This document shows, in pieces, positions 26,338 through 35,249 of a stretch of DNA of 64,000 nt (position 1 is the stretch's first letter; every line of letters begins with the position of its first letter). A model generated the notes under the pieces. The model did no database searches, had not been told where the DNA came from, and saw nothing but the letters and a program-made list of their open reading frames with translations. The stretch is from Saccharomycopsis fibuligera x Saccharomycopsis cf. fibuligera (taxonomy: Eukaryota; Ascomycota; Saccharomycetes; Ascoideales; Saccharomycopsidaceae), in the NCBI GenBank assembly GCA_001936135.1, contig CP012811.1, positions 2,356,001 through 2,420,000 on the forward strand, given 5' to 3'. Both the position numbers and the translations under genes were made by a program.

Positions 26338-27655
26338 CTAACGCCAATCATTGTGTCCTCCAGTAGTTTGAGTATCACTTCTGCCGTGACCCATTCTTTC
26401 CAAATTGATGTCTAGTTGGTCAAGCAATTGATTGGTATCATCATGGTCTTCGTTATCAACATTATCATTGTATGCATTAGATTCAGACGCATTATCGTGA
26501 AATAGTCTGCCATCTCTGTAATTTGCAAAAGACCTCTTAAAGGACTATGAAGGAGGTATCAGTAAGTCTGCTCAAAAAGATTATTAGTTGATGACTTTTT
26601 TTGAGGAAATCCTTATTACAACGACAAAGGCGACAAATTCAACAGAAAGTCCATGCCAAAAGGGAACAAAAGAAAAAAAATCAAGCAAAATGATATGCAA
26701 AAGACCTAACTTACGTTATTCTTTATAGTTGATCTCACGTTGTTAAAAGTTGGAAGTTGGTTCCACCCTTTTCTGCGGAGGAAGAAAGTCTTGTAAAGGA
26801 ATCCGCCACTAAAATAGACCGATAATGCAGCAAACAAACTAGAAAGAGAAAAAAATAGTTAGTAATTGTACAAAATAGAAGTAAAAACAAAAAACAATAA
26901 CAATAGCACACATACATGAACATAAAAATCCAAATAGCTGCTAAATCATCGGCTTTCTTTGGAGTAATACAAGCATGAGCAGTTCTCACCTCGAAGAAAT
27001 AATCGCAATCATTCAATACACCAATAAACGAAACACTAGCCTTTGCCATGATTTCCTTATCGCAAGTAAAACTCAATATCGTTGATTTTCTCAATTTTTT
27101 TCCAAAAGCGTCGGTCAAATATCCATCTGAGCCTGGCTTAGCATGTGGATCTTTGCAATAACTACCATTAGTGTAAGTCAAAAGCAATTTTTTACCTCTA
27201 AAGACCGGAGTGCTGTTGAAATTGCCAATGGAATATTTTATACCGTCATGTCCGGTATAATAGCCGCCAACAAGTGATGCATTCTTGATACTAGAGTCAA
27301 TATCATTAGGGCTATTATATATATTGTTGGCGTTTTTCTGACTTGAAGCAACAGACAATGGTGAAGCACAGACGCCAAGAGTGAAGTTGTAGCCATAGTC
27401 AAAACCTCTGGCGTTCCAGGAAGCAGGTTTCACCAGGGACTTGTCAATGATAGGTCTGCTAAGTGAGGATAAGTCATAAAAGGCTTTATTGGCGGTATTC
27501 ACCACGGTACATGGAGGAACCTTGTTGGCTTCATCAGCATTATTATTATCATTGATGTTGTTATTATTATTGGCAGGATTATTGGAGGCTGGCTTGGCGG
27601 CTAGGGAGGGTCCTAGAGATAGCAACAGGAACAGTATCACCGTTGCCCACAACAT
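26338..27655 (-). CDS. MRL1: Mannose-6-phosphate-receptor-like protein Mrl1 (three exons)
   Basis: This type I membrane protein of the Golgi/endosome acts in delivery of vacuolar hydrolases. Exons, minus strand: 26916-27655, 26715-26838 and 26338-26544, joined to give 356 residues (S. cerevisiae Mrl1 has 381). Residues 1-19 are a signal peptide. The lumenal domain carries receptor-homology motifs: CTVVNTANKAFYDL, ARGFDYGYNFTLGVCASP, LTYTNGSYCKDP, CDKEIMAKASVSFIGVLNDC and YFFEVRTAHAC. The membrane span (IWIFMFILFAALSVYFSGG) is created only by splicing intron 1. The cytosolic tail, from exons 2-3, ends in GGHNDWR. Unspliced reading stays open and gives a different, hydrophobic 306-residue product. 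Exon joins were placed by GT..AG signals and frame. Confidence 0.85.
26545..26714 (-). other. MRL1 intron 2
   Basis: This 170-base intron has donor GTAAGT and acceptor TTCATAG. The branch site is weaker: TACTGAT about 20 bases before the acceptor, or ACTAAT further upstream. It falls cleanly between codons. Removing it extends the protein by 68 residues to a stop at 26338. Confidence 0.75.
26839..26915 (-). other. MRL1 intron 1
   Basis: This 77-base intron has donor GTATGT, a perfect branch site TACTAAC (26858-26864) and acceptor TTTCTAG. It interrupts codon 247 after two bases. The frame stays open across it, so the coding region looks uninterrupted without splicing. Confidence 0.88.
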
Positions 27656-28033
27656 TGTTTATGGTTTGATTGGGTATAGAAAGGAAAGAATAAAGGGGGG
27701 AATGGTGAGACTGAATATTTGAAGTGATATATGAAGGAATATATGGTGGATTTGAAGCGAGTGTGGGTAGTGAGTGAGTGTAACAAGAGTTGTGATGAGC
27801 AAGCCCAAAAGAAACAGGAAAGAATATGTATAGACATTTGAGCTTTGCTGTTATCGCTGTGGTGACAGTAGAAGACCTTCAGCGTTACCCGCACTCACCT
27901 CCAAAAAATATTTTTTTGTTCTCAAAAATTTTGTCGATTTCAGACGGCAGAAGCGAGAAATAGAGAGAATAAGACGGTGAAGACAGCGAAAACCACGGAG
28001 ATCACCTCAACAGCACCGCCAGCACCACCCACC
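27656..28033. promoter_or_regulatory. Divergent promoter of MRL1 and RTC6
   Basis: These 378 bases lie between two outward-facing ATGs. I see no classical TATA box or named site I would defend. Confidence 0.5.
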
Positions 28034-28237
28034 ATGTTCAACCAGAGCCTCATCAGACCATTCTTCAAAGTCAACTCCAACTTCAACTTGTTTGGCATCA
28101 ACAGCATTGTTGCTAGAGGGTTCAAAGTTAGAGCATCGGTGAAGAAATTCTGCTCCGACTGCTACATTGTTAGAAGAAAGGGCAGAGTTTACGTTTTTTG
28201 CAAAGCCAACCAGAAGCACAAGCAAAGACAAGGTTGA
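28034..28237 (+). CDS. RTC6: Mitochondrial ribosomal protein bL36m (Rtc6)
   Basis: This 67-residue protein of the large mitochondrial ribosomal subunit matches bacterial L36: the core [38 protein letters not shown] includes Cys-x2-Cys and a third Cys plus His of the zinc site. The first 30 residues ([10 protein letters not shown]..., Arg-bearing and hydrophobic) fit a mitochondrial targeting sequence. The frame is open upstream only from a GTG, so the ATG at 28034 is used. S. cerevisiae Rtc6 is 93 residues and adjoins RTT10; here MRL1 lies between the two. Confidence 0.9.
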   Translation: MFNQSLIRPFFKVNSNFNLFGINSIVARGFKVRASVKKFCSDCYIVRRKGRVYVFCKANQKHKQRQG

Positions 28238-29977
28238 ATTAGCTAAACATTATTTCTGCAATGAAACTTTCAAGGAAAATGGACGCTTCCTTTTTTCGTC
28301 TCACTAATGATATTGATGGCGATGGCACTCAAAGATCCAACAAGTAATGGAGTAAATCCATCTTCTGCTCATAGCCATAATCTTTTTCTTCTTCATTTGC
28401 CAAAACATGTTATAATATCTATCTCTTCTGCCCTTGGACCGCCCTTTTTATTATCACCGTTATTATCATTATTCACAACAGTCACGCAACTCACTATCAT
28501 AGGCTCATCACATTAACGACTACATCAAATAGTACCAAAGGGTCACCTATGTCTGCAAAAACAAGCATCCGGATTTATTTCTCCACTCACTCTTTTTTCA
28601 AACTTGTTAATACTACTGCTCTTACTTCCGATGTTAACTAATTGGAAAAACCATCCAAATTAGTTAATCAACGGGATTTGCCTCACTATTACTATTATAG
28701 AAAGTGCCAGCTAATTTTCTTCGTGTTCAGTTTCTTTTTTATGCTTATTTATTTTTCCAATCTATCTGTCTTTTAGGTGTTTCAAGTCCGTGTAAATATA
28801 CTATAATATCATAAAATCATAATATCATACTAAAAAATGTTAAATTGAACTTATCTCTCCGGTGGTGAGGACTATGTAGATGTAGATTGTACTAACATTC
28901 GAAACTCGAAACCTGTCATGATGATTTGAGCGTATGAACGCTAATGGAAAATAAGGTAGTCTTACTGGCACAGGTACACGAGTACTAACTACTCTGGTTA
29001 GAAGGCATTTTTTTTTCTTTTTCATCTTATGCCAAAGATAGAATATTTTCCCCAATGGAATTCTCTTTATAATATGCGATCACTTCGAGTTAAGTGATAT
29101 CGAACAACTCTTGTGGGCAGTTCATCCTGATTCAACTGTGGCCAAAATTCTATACAGAAAACTTTCCAAAAACTTTAGCTAACCACGAGAGTTATTATGG
29201 TTCACTGGGTATGGTTCACTAGGTATTGAATAAAAAATTAAATACGAAAAAACGAAAAGCTTTGCTTTTTGCAAGCAGCAGCAACAAAAAAAAATAAAAA
29301 AATAAAAAAAAAAAAAACAGATTTGTGATTGAAATGAAAAGTTGAAAAGTTACCAAGATATTCTTTTGACAATTATTATATCATTTCACCAATTATGTTA
29401 TTCTTTACAGCGTGTATGAAAATTTTACAAATCAAGTTTTGAAAGATAGCGGATTTCTCATTTAAGCGTAGCTGACTGGCGTGGCTTGTTATTTTGCATG
29501 TATTCTGTGACGATAACAAGCAAACTGATTATTCTGGTTGTGTCCTCAGCGATTATATGAAGCCCTGAGTCACAATTTTGCCTCTTCTTCATCGTTATCG
29601 TCACCAAAAGATTCATCCCAATTCTCATAGCCCCTGATGAAAAAATCATACTTTCAACCACCAGTGCATAATTCACTGATAACTGGTTGCAAGGGCATTG
29701 TTACCAAAACTATTTTTAGAGCGATTTTTTCTTCCTTAATGATAAAACATTTATTTTAAAATTAGTGCACAACACAGTAAATAAACGTTATTATTTTCTA
29801 AAAATGAAAAGTCAACATAAAAAAGCAAAACAAAATGTTCGAGAACTGAAACAAAACAAAACAAAACGAAAAGATAATAAAAGATAAAAAAATTGAAAGA
29901 TTTAACAAACAAAAATATAAATCAGGATGGTGATTCATACAGCTGATTGGCTAGTCATCAAATAGCAAAGCTCAAAA
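28238..29977. other. Intergenic 1.7 kb, no firm gene
   Basis: This gap between RTC6 and the 3' end of EPS1 has no convincing gene. A short acidic frame interrupted by one TGA (29570-29698) is discussed as a finding. Homopolymer-rich sequence lies around 29285-29320. A small non-coding RNA could be here, but I see no decisive motif. Confidence 0.5.
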
Positions 29978-32290
29978 TCAATCGTTCTTTCCACTACCTG
30001 ATCCAGCACTACTGCCAACATTACTCAATCCAAAACTAGTCTTTCTATCATCACTTGGAATATTGCCCAATATCCCCAATCCGTTCTTATTGCTACCACC
30101 ACCGCTCAACTTTCTGTACTTTTGGCCAAATCCATAACCGCCCACAATACTACTTATACGTCTATTGTGTTTCTTCAACAACATAATTAAAGCCACAAAA
30201 GCAACAAACACAAAAAAGTATCCCTTCACTCCGTGACGATGAATATAATCCATATGTCTCAAATAGTTCCCATATGGACTGTTAATCAAATTCTTCTTCA
30301 ATGGTTTAACGACATAATTCGAGTCATGAAAACTCATTAACGTATTACGTAAGATCCATGGTTCATTCTTCAAAAAGTTGCCGTAAATGTCATTTTCATA
30401 ATAAAATTTCCCCGTGCGTTCAATGATTATCGCATCGCCTTTCTCGAATTTCTTCTTGCCGGAAATATTCCATCCTTTTTCATCAATCAAGTTTCTGAAT
30501 TTAGCTAAGTCCAAATAAGTGAACACTGTTTGTCCAGCATTATCGTAAATAATTTCAGATGCCATTGCTTTAGTTATTTCGGTAGACTTAGCATCCTTTG
30601 ACTTTAATTTCGCCACTTTTTCAGCCTTGTTTGTTCTCTTGAGTTGGGTGGAGCGGTAAGAGAATTCGGACCAGTAGTAATGATAATCGTGTGCGGCTAA
30701 TGAAAGTTTATTGAGAGATTCATGCGTATGGCCAGGGTCAGAAGTATCGAAAAATGCCACTACTACTTTATCAACATTACTGTTTTTCAAATTAAACACT
30801 CTCTTGAAAGTGGATGGAGTTAGTTCACTAATGAAAGGCAATGAGTTTTGTCTAATGAAGCTTTCCACAAGCTTTGAGTTTCTTATATCCTTTGGTTCAA
30901 AATTTTGAAAAACTACAGGAACCAAACTGTTTTCCTTAAATCCAACAAGTGTAGGCATTGACGTGACAGTATTATGAACAAAAAGTTCCTGGTTAAATTC
31001 TTTTATTGGCTCAGAGTCATTATAATGAATATATCTTAACATGTTTTTAGTTTGTCGTTCAATGAGTTTCTTGAATCCAGTGTCATTTGATTTGAATAGG
31101 TAAATGTCTGGCAATTTCATGATTGGATCAAGCAAGTATGGCAAAACTTCAAAATCTTCTGGTGTAGATCTGGATTTATCATCGTCATACAAGTAAACGA
31201 ATGAGATTTTGTTATCATTTTCTCTCGGTAAATCATCCTTTGGCTCATTAACTAGCCGGTTAACCAACTTCATCTTCTGAGAAAGGTCATACGGGTCCAC
31301 TGATTCAACTTTGTAATTTTGTAAGAATCTCTTGGTCCAAGAGACAATATTATTTGCAGAAACACTGCCTGTATACTTGATCAAATTTCCAGTGGTTCGT
31401 GGTAACACAGCGGCAATTCTCGGAAATCTGGCCCTTGAAACGCCCAGCAACAACTCTGAGTAGCCGAGTTCACGGCAAACTACTGAATTTGATTCACAAT
31501 TAACATGACCCACTTTAATATCATCAGCTAATCTGTTGGATAAGATATTCCATACCGATTGGAACTCCGTGCATGTTGGACAATTACTAAACACATCTTC
31601 GTGTTTGTTAATGTCATTGAACTTTTTATCGTTTGAAGGCCAAAAGGAAATCAAGATTGGTTCAGCGCTTTTACCAGTCAAAATTTCCATGAGTTGCGGC
31701 GTATCCAACATGTTGCTCTTGCTAGGAAGATTAAGTTTATCCGTGTCGCCAAACTGAAATGCCGAATCTTTAATGAAAGCTTTCAAATTTTCTTCAGTCT
31801 TTTGAATATTCAGAGGGAAACTGACTAATAACCGTCCACCGTTATTATGTTCATTAGGACCATAAACTCTCAAGTTTGGATAGAATTTCACCGCCTCGCG
31901 GTCACAAAGATCCCCTTGTTCAACACAGTTCACTTGCAACATATCAATCCCAAGTTTCTTGGCTTCGTCCTTGGTGTCTTGGTAGACTTTTTTCCATAGT
32001 GGTTCAAGTTGCTTGCAGTGGATGCAATACGGAGAGAAGAACTCGACCAAATGAAGACCGTTTGAAAGAAACTGGTCAAAGTTATCCTTAGTTAATAATG
32101 GCGGGAGTGTTATGCCATCTTCTTTGTCTTTGTCTTTGTCTTTATCGTTGTCGTTGTTGTTGTTGTTGTCATTATCTTTAACAGGAGGAGCTCTAGCAAC
32201 GAGGTTAGCAGAGGCGAGGGTGCTTGCAAACACCACCGTGAGCCATGGCAAGGCAAGAGCAAGCCATATATGGAAACAAGAAGCCCTCAT
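29978..32290 (-). CDS. EPS1: ER membrane protein disulfide isomerase Eps1
   Basis: This 770-residue PDI-family membrane protein of the endoplasmic reticulum takes part in quality control and ERAD of plasma-membrane proteins. A signal peptide (about 1-28) is followed by an Asn/Asp/Lys low-complexity stretch. The first thioredoxin domain has VEFFSPYCIHCKQLEPLWK with active site CIHC (89-92), and the second has CPTC (236-239). S. cerevisiae Eps1 (701 residues) has CPHC and CDKC at these places. One membrane span (GYFFVFVAFVALIMLLKK) lies near residue 700, followed by a Gly/Ser-rich cytosolic tail. It is divergent from BET1, the same arrangement as YIL005W/YIL004C in S. cerevisiae, which strengthens the assignment. 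Confidence 0.88.
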   Translation of the reverse strand: MRASCFHIWLALALPWLTVVFASTLASANLVARAPPVKDNDNNNNNDNDKDKDKDKEDGITLPPLLTKDNFDQFLSNGLHLVEFFSPYCIHCKQLEPLWKKVYQDTKDEAKKLGIDMLQVNCVEQGDLCDREAVKFYPNLRVYGPNEHNNGGRLLVSFPLNIQKTEENLKAFIKDSAFQFGDTDKLNLPSKSNMLDTPQLMEILTGKSAEPILISFWPSNDKKFNDINKHEDVFSNCPTCTEFQSVWNILSNRLADDIKVGHVNCESNSVVCRELGYSELLLGVSRARFPRIAAVLPRTTGNLIKYTGSVSANNIVSWTKRFLQNYKVESVDPYDLSQKMKLVNRLVNEPKDDLPRENDNKISFVYLYDDDKSRSTPEDFEVLPYLLDPIMKLPDIYLFKSNDTGFKKLIERQTKNMLRYIHYNDSEPIKEFNQELFVHNTVTSMPTLVGFKENSLVPVVFQNFEPKDIRNSKLVESFIRQNSLPFISELTPSTFKRVFNLKNSNVDKVVVAFFDTSDPGHTHESLNKLSLAAHDYHYYWSEFSYRSTQLKRTNKAEKVAKLKSKDAKSTEITKAMASEIIYDNAGQTVFTYLDLAKFRNLIDEKGWNISGKKKFEKGDAIIIERTGKFYYENDIYGNFLKNEPWILRNTLMSFHDSNYVVKPLKKNLINSPYGNYLRHMDYIHRHGVKGYFFVFVAFVALIMLLKKHNRRISSIVGGYGFGQKYRKLSGGGSNKNGLGILGNIPSDDRKTSFGLSNVGSSAGSGSGKND

Positions 32291-32611
32291 CTTGGTGTAG
32301 CTAAGGTGAAAGTGGCGTCTTATCTTTCTTTTAATCCACTACAAATTGCTTGATTTGGTCCTTTAATGTGTGTTTGATTTGATTTGATTGACAATGTGAA
32401 AATTAAAAACGCCGTTCTAACTGGTTTCGTGCCCTGGCAGAAGCAGCGCGCTCGCAACGCGGCTCCTCCAGAGAAAAACAGACAGCAGCGCTTAGCACTC
32501 GTTCACCAGCAGTCCACGGACTATAACATATAGACTAGCTAATGTTATAGGCCACTAGCCATAAGCATACCTTATCCAATAGCACACACCACCACTACTA
32601 CCATCGCCACT
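32291..32611. promoter_or_regulatory. Divergent promoter of EPS1 and BET1
   Basis: This 321-base interval is GC-richer in its centre (about 32430-32480) than most promoters here. No named site is clear enough to call. Confidence 0.5.
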
Positions 32612-33076
32612 ATGTACACTCAGCAGCAAAGCCAGCGAACTACGCTTTTTGGAGACGCCCCCACGAGAAGAACAAATCTCTTTGCAAATAGCAACCGCAG
32701 CAATAACAATCTCCATTCGCAGCAGCAACAGAACCAGTTCAGAACTCCCTCCCCGTACGAGAAGGATGCCAAAGTGCAAGCATACAACCAGTCACTTCTA
32801 TCGACGCTTGAATCGCAAAACGAAGACGAACTAAGCAGCATCCATGGCAAAGTGAAACTACTCAAAGACTTGGGAGTGAGAATGGGCGGGGAGATTCGCA
32901 GCTCCAGCAAGACTATGGAGTCGCTCAATGATACGTTCGGCAATGCTGGCACTAAACTCAAGCTTACGTACAACAAGATGATTGTCATGAGCCAGAACGC
33001 GGGTATTAGCTGGCAAGTGTGGTTTTTGTTCTTTTTTGCAGTGTTTTTGTTCTTTTTCTGGGTCTGGATCACTTGA
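32612..33076 (+). CDS. BET1: ER-Golgi SNARE Bet1
   Basis: This Qc-SNARE (154 residues) acts in fusion of COPII vesicles with the Golgi together with Sed5, Bos1 and Sec22. A Gln/Asn-rich N-terminus contains RTTLFGDA, matching yeast RTQLFGPA. The SNARE helix spans about residues 55-128 (LESQNEDELSSIHGKVKLLKDLGVRMGGEI), and a C-terminal membrane anchor ends in the near-invariant FFWVWIT. It is intronless here, while the S. cerevisiae gene has an intron. Confidence 0.96.
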   Translation: MYTQQQSQRTTLFGDAPTRRTNLFANSNRSNNNLHSQQQQNQFRTPSPYEKDAKVQAYNQSLLSTLESQNEDELSSIHGKVKLLKDLGVRMGGEIRSSSKTMESLNDTFGNAGTKLKLTYNKMIVMSQNAGISWQVWFLFFFAVFLFFFWVWIT

Positions 33077-33654
33077 AGAAGGAGCGTCCTGTAACTTGTA
33101 ATCTACTACTACTTGTTGTTATTGTTGTTGTTTCGTTTAATGTATTCAATTCTCTTTACTCATGTGTACCATCTATTGTTCTTTTGTTTCTATGTTCTTT
33201 TGTTTCTATGATCTTTCAGTTTTCTACTTGTTTGTTACTCTTTGTCATCTATCCTAATACACTATTTTCTCTGATTCATTGGGAACTCTTGCTAAGCGAT
33301 AGTTTATGGCTGGTGCTTATACAACAGTAACAGTAGTAGTAATGCTGTCAAACGCGGGTAACCCCGATATCCCAGCCAAAAAAAAGCGCAAAACAACAAA
33401 AAGGAGGAGCCACTCAACAAGCAGAAGCCATCCCATCTCATCCTCACCAGAGTATCAACTAGTGCTAGCTATCTGTTATCAACGAAACGTTTACACTATA
33501 CCCTATACCACCTGAAGCACATCTTCTGTGGTCTTTCAAATAGGTAGTTCTGGTCTATCCCTTTCTTTTCTGTCATAGTCAATCACTATACTACACATAC
33601 TCTGCGACACCCGCCCACAAACCAATTATAATAATAATAAAGCAAGCCATCACA
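33077..33654. other. Intergenic: BET1 terminator and YPT7 promoter
   Basis: These 578 bases are T-rich just after BET1, then contain the YPT7 promoter and a leader with TAA repeats (about 33628-33640). No gene is seen. Confidence 0.6.
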
Positions 33655-34278
33655 ATGTCTAGCAGAAAGAAGACCCTCTTGAAAGTCATTGTCCTTGGTG
33701 ACTCCGGTGTCGGTAAAACCTCGTTGCTTCAACAGTTTGTCAACGGTAGATTCTCAAATCAATATAAGGCCACAATCGGCGCAGATTTTCTCACTAGAGA
33801 ACTCACCATTGATGACAAAAACGTCACTATCCAACTCTGGGACACTGCTGGTCAAGAGCGTTTCCAATCCCTTGGCGTTGCTTTTTACAGAGGTGCTGAT
33901 TGTTGTATTTTGGTCTACGATGTCACTAATGCTAAGTCTTTTGAGCACTTGGGATTCTGGAAAGACGAATTTTTAATCCAAGCCAACATTAAAAATCCAG
34001 CTTCGTTTCCATTTGTAGTATTGGGCAATAAGGTTGATATTGACGAAGCTAAGAGAACTGTTGCTAGCAAAAAAGCCATCCAATGGGCAGAGGAAAAGGG
34101 AAACATTCCGTATTTTGAAACTAGTGCTAAAGAAGCAGTTAATATCGAACAAGCTTTTGACATTGTTGCTAGAAATGCGTTGCAGCAAGAATTGGAAAAT
34201 GAAGCAGAATTTAATGAAGATTACTCCGATGCTATCAATATCCAACTAGATGGTGATCAAAGTGGTTGTGCTTGTTAA
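33655..34278 (+). CDS. YPT7: Rab7 GTPase Ypt7
   Basis: This 207-residue Rab GTPase acts in late-endosome, autophagosome and homotypic vacuole fusion, recruiting the HOPS tether. P-loop GDSGVGKT (15-22), effector region [11 protein letters not shown], switch [20 protein letters not shown] and ETSAK are all present. The C-terminus is GCAC, the CxC type doubly geranylgeranylated. MSSRKK at the start and DAINIQLDG near the end match yeast Ypt7. The gene uses no CTG codon. Confidence 0.97.
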   Translation: MSSRKKTLLKVIVLGDSGVGKTSLLQQFVNGRFSNQYKATIGADFLTRELTIDDKNVTIQLWDTAGQERFQSLGVAFYRGADCCILVYDVTNAKSFEHLGFWKDEFLIQANIKNPASFPFVVLGNKVDIDEAKRTVASKKAIQWAEEKGNIPYFETSAKEAVNIEQAFDIVARNALQQELENEAEFNEDYSDAINIQLDGDQSGCAC

Positions 34279-35249
34279 TTGTACTATATGATATAATACT
34301 ATTATTCATAGTCGCGGCAAGAAGTCGAGCTTTAAGCGTCAAACATCTAAACACTATGAAATTTATAAAATTCAATATTTGCGATTTGTTAATTTACTTT
34401 GAATTTTTTTTCTTAAAAAAAAAAAAAAAAAGTCTGCCATCGTGAGCAAATGCCAATGCTTCCTCCCATAAATACATCATATGAAATGCTCATTGTTTAT
34501 CTTTTTTCTTTCATTCAACTCTTAGCTTATTAATTTTTCCATCTCGTTTAGTTTATCCTTGTTTTTTTTTTCTTGTTTTTTTTTTAATTTTTTCTTTTAT
34601 GTTGTTGTTGTTGTTCTCTAACTTTGTTTCTCCATCCTCTCTTAATCGATTCTCTTTTGTTGGTTCCCCTTTCTCTTTTTTTAATTTATAATTAAAGATA
34701 ATTCCCGTCTCTTTCCAAATTTTTCACTGCTTTCCTATTTCTTACAACTTTTTTCTAATGTTGTTTCTTTAATGCGTGCATATATAGCTGGGCTCTACAA
34801 TCATGATACTTGGTTTACTGTTATTTATTATGTTGCGTATTATTCAAATAACTTTACTTTTGCTTTCTTGATATTCTCTTCACATGCGATATAAATCAAT
34901 AAATGTGTATAAAATAAAATAAAATAAAATAAAATAAAATAAAATAAAATAAAATAAAATAAAATAAAATAAAATAAAATAAAATAAAATAAAATAAAAT
35001 AAAATAAAATAAAATAAAATAAAATAAAATAAATAAAATAAAATAAAATAAAATAAAATAAAATAAAATAAATAAATAAATAAAAACGCATGTAAGTTAG
35101 ATTCAGGTTCCAACCCAGAGTTACAAGATAGAGCTACACAGACAGACGCCACGCTTACAGCAGAATATTACAACACAGTTGCAACTTACACAAATATATA
35201 TTATTCTTAAATCTATTTTTGAAAGACTGGTAACATCTAAGTTCAAATA
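34279..35249. other. Convergent intergenic with pentanucleotide microsatellite
   Basis: This is a nearly 1-kb AT-rich gap between YPT7 and the unknown gene ending at 35250. It contains several poly-T blocks and the large AAAAT array at 34911-35085. No gene is seen. Confidence 0.7.
34911..35085. repeat. (AAAAT)n pentanucleotide microsatellite
   Basis: Roughly 33 tandem AAAAT units run for about 175 bases, with a slip to AAAT near 35030 and AAAT units at the right end. Read on the minus strand it gives a long open Phe-Ile-Leu-Tyr repeat, which is an artefact. Such arrays are length-variable between strains. Confidence 0.97.

Noticed and set aside
35104-35118. B-box-like GGTTCCAACCC
   Set aside because: There is no A box or cloverleaf upstream; the preceding sequence is the AAAAT microsatellite.
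34840-35152. Open frames rich in Phe, Ile, Leu and Tyr on the minus strand
   Set aside because: These are translations of the AAAAT repeat, not genes.
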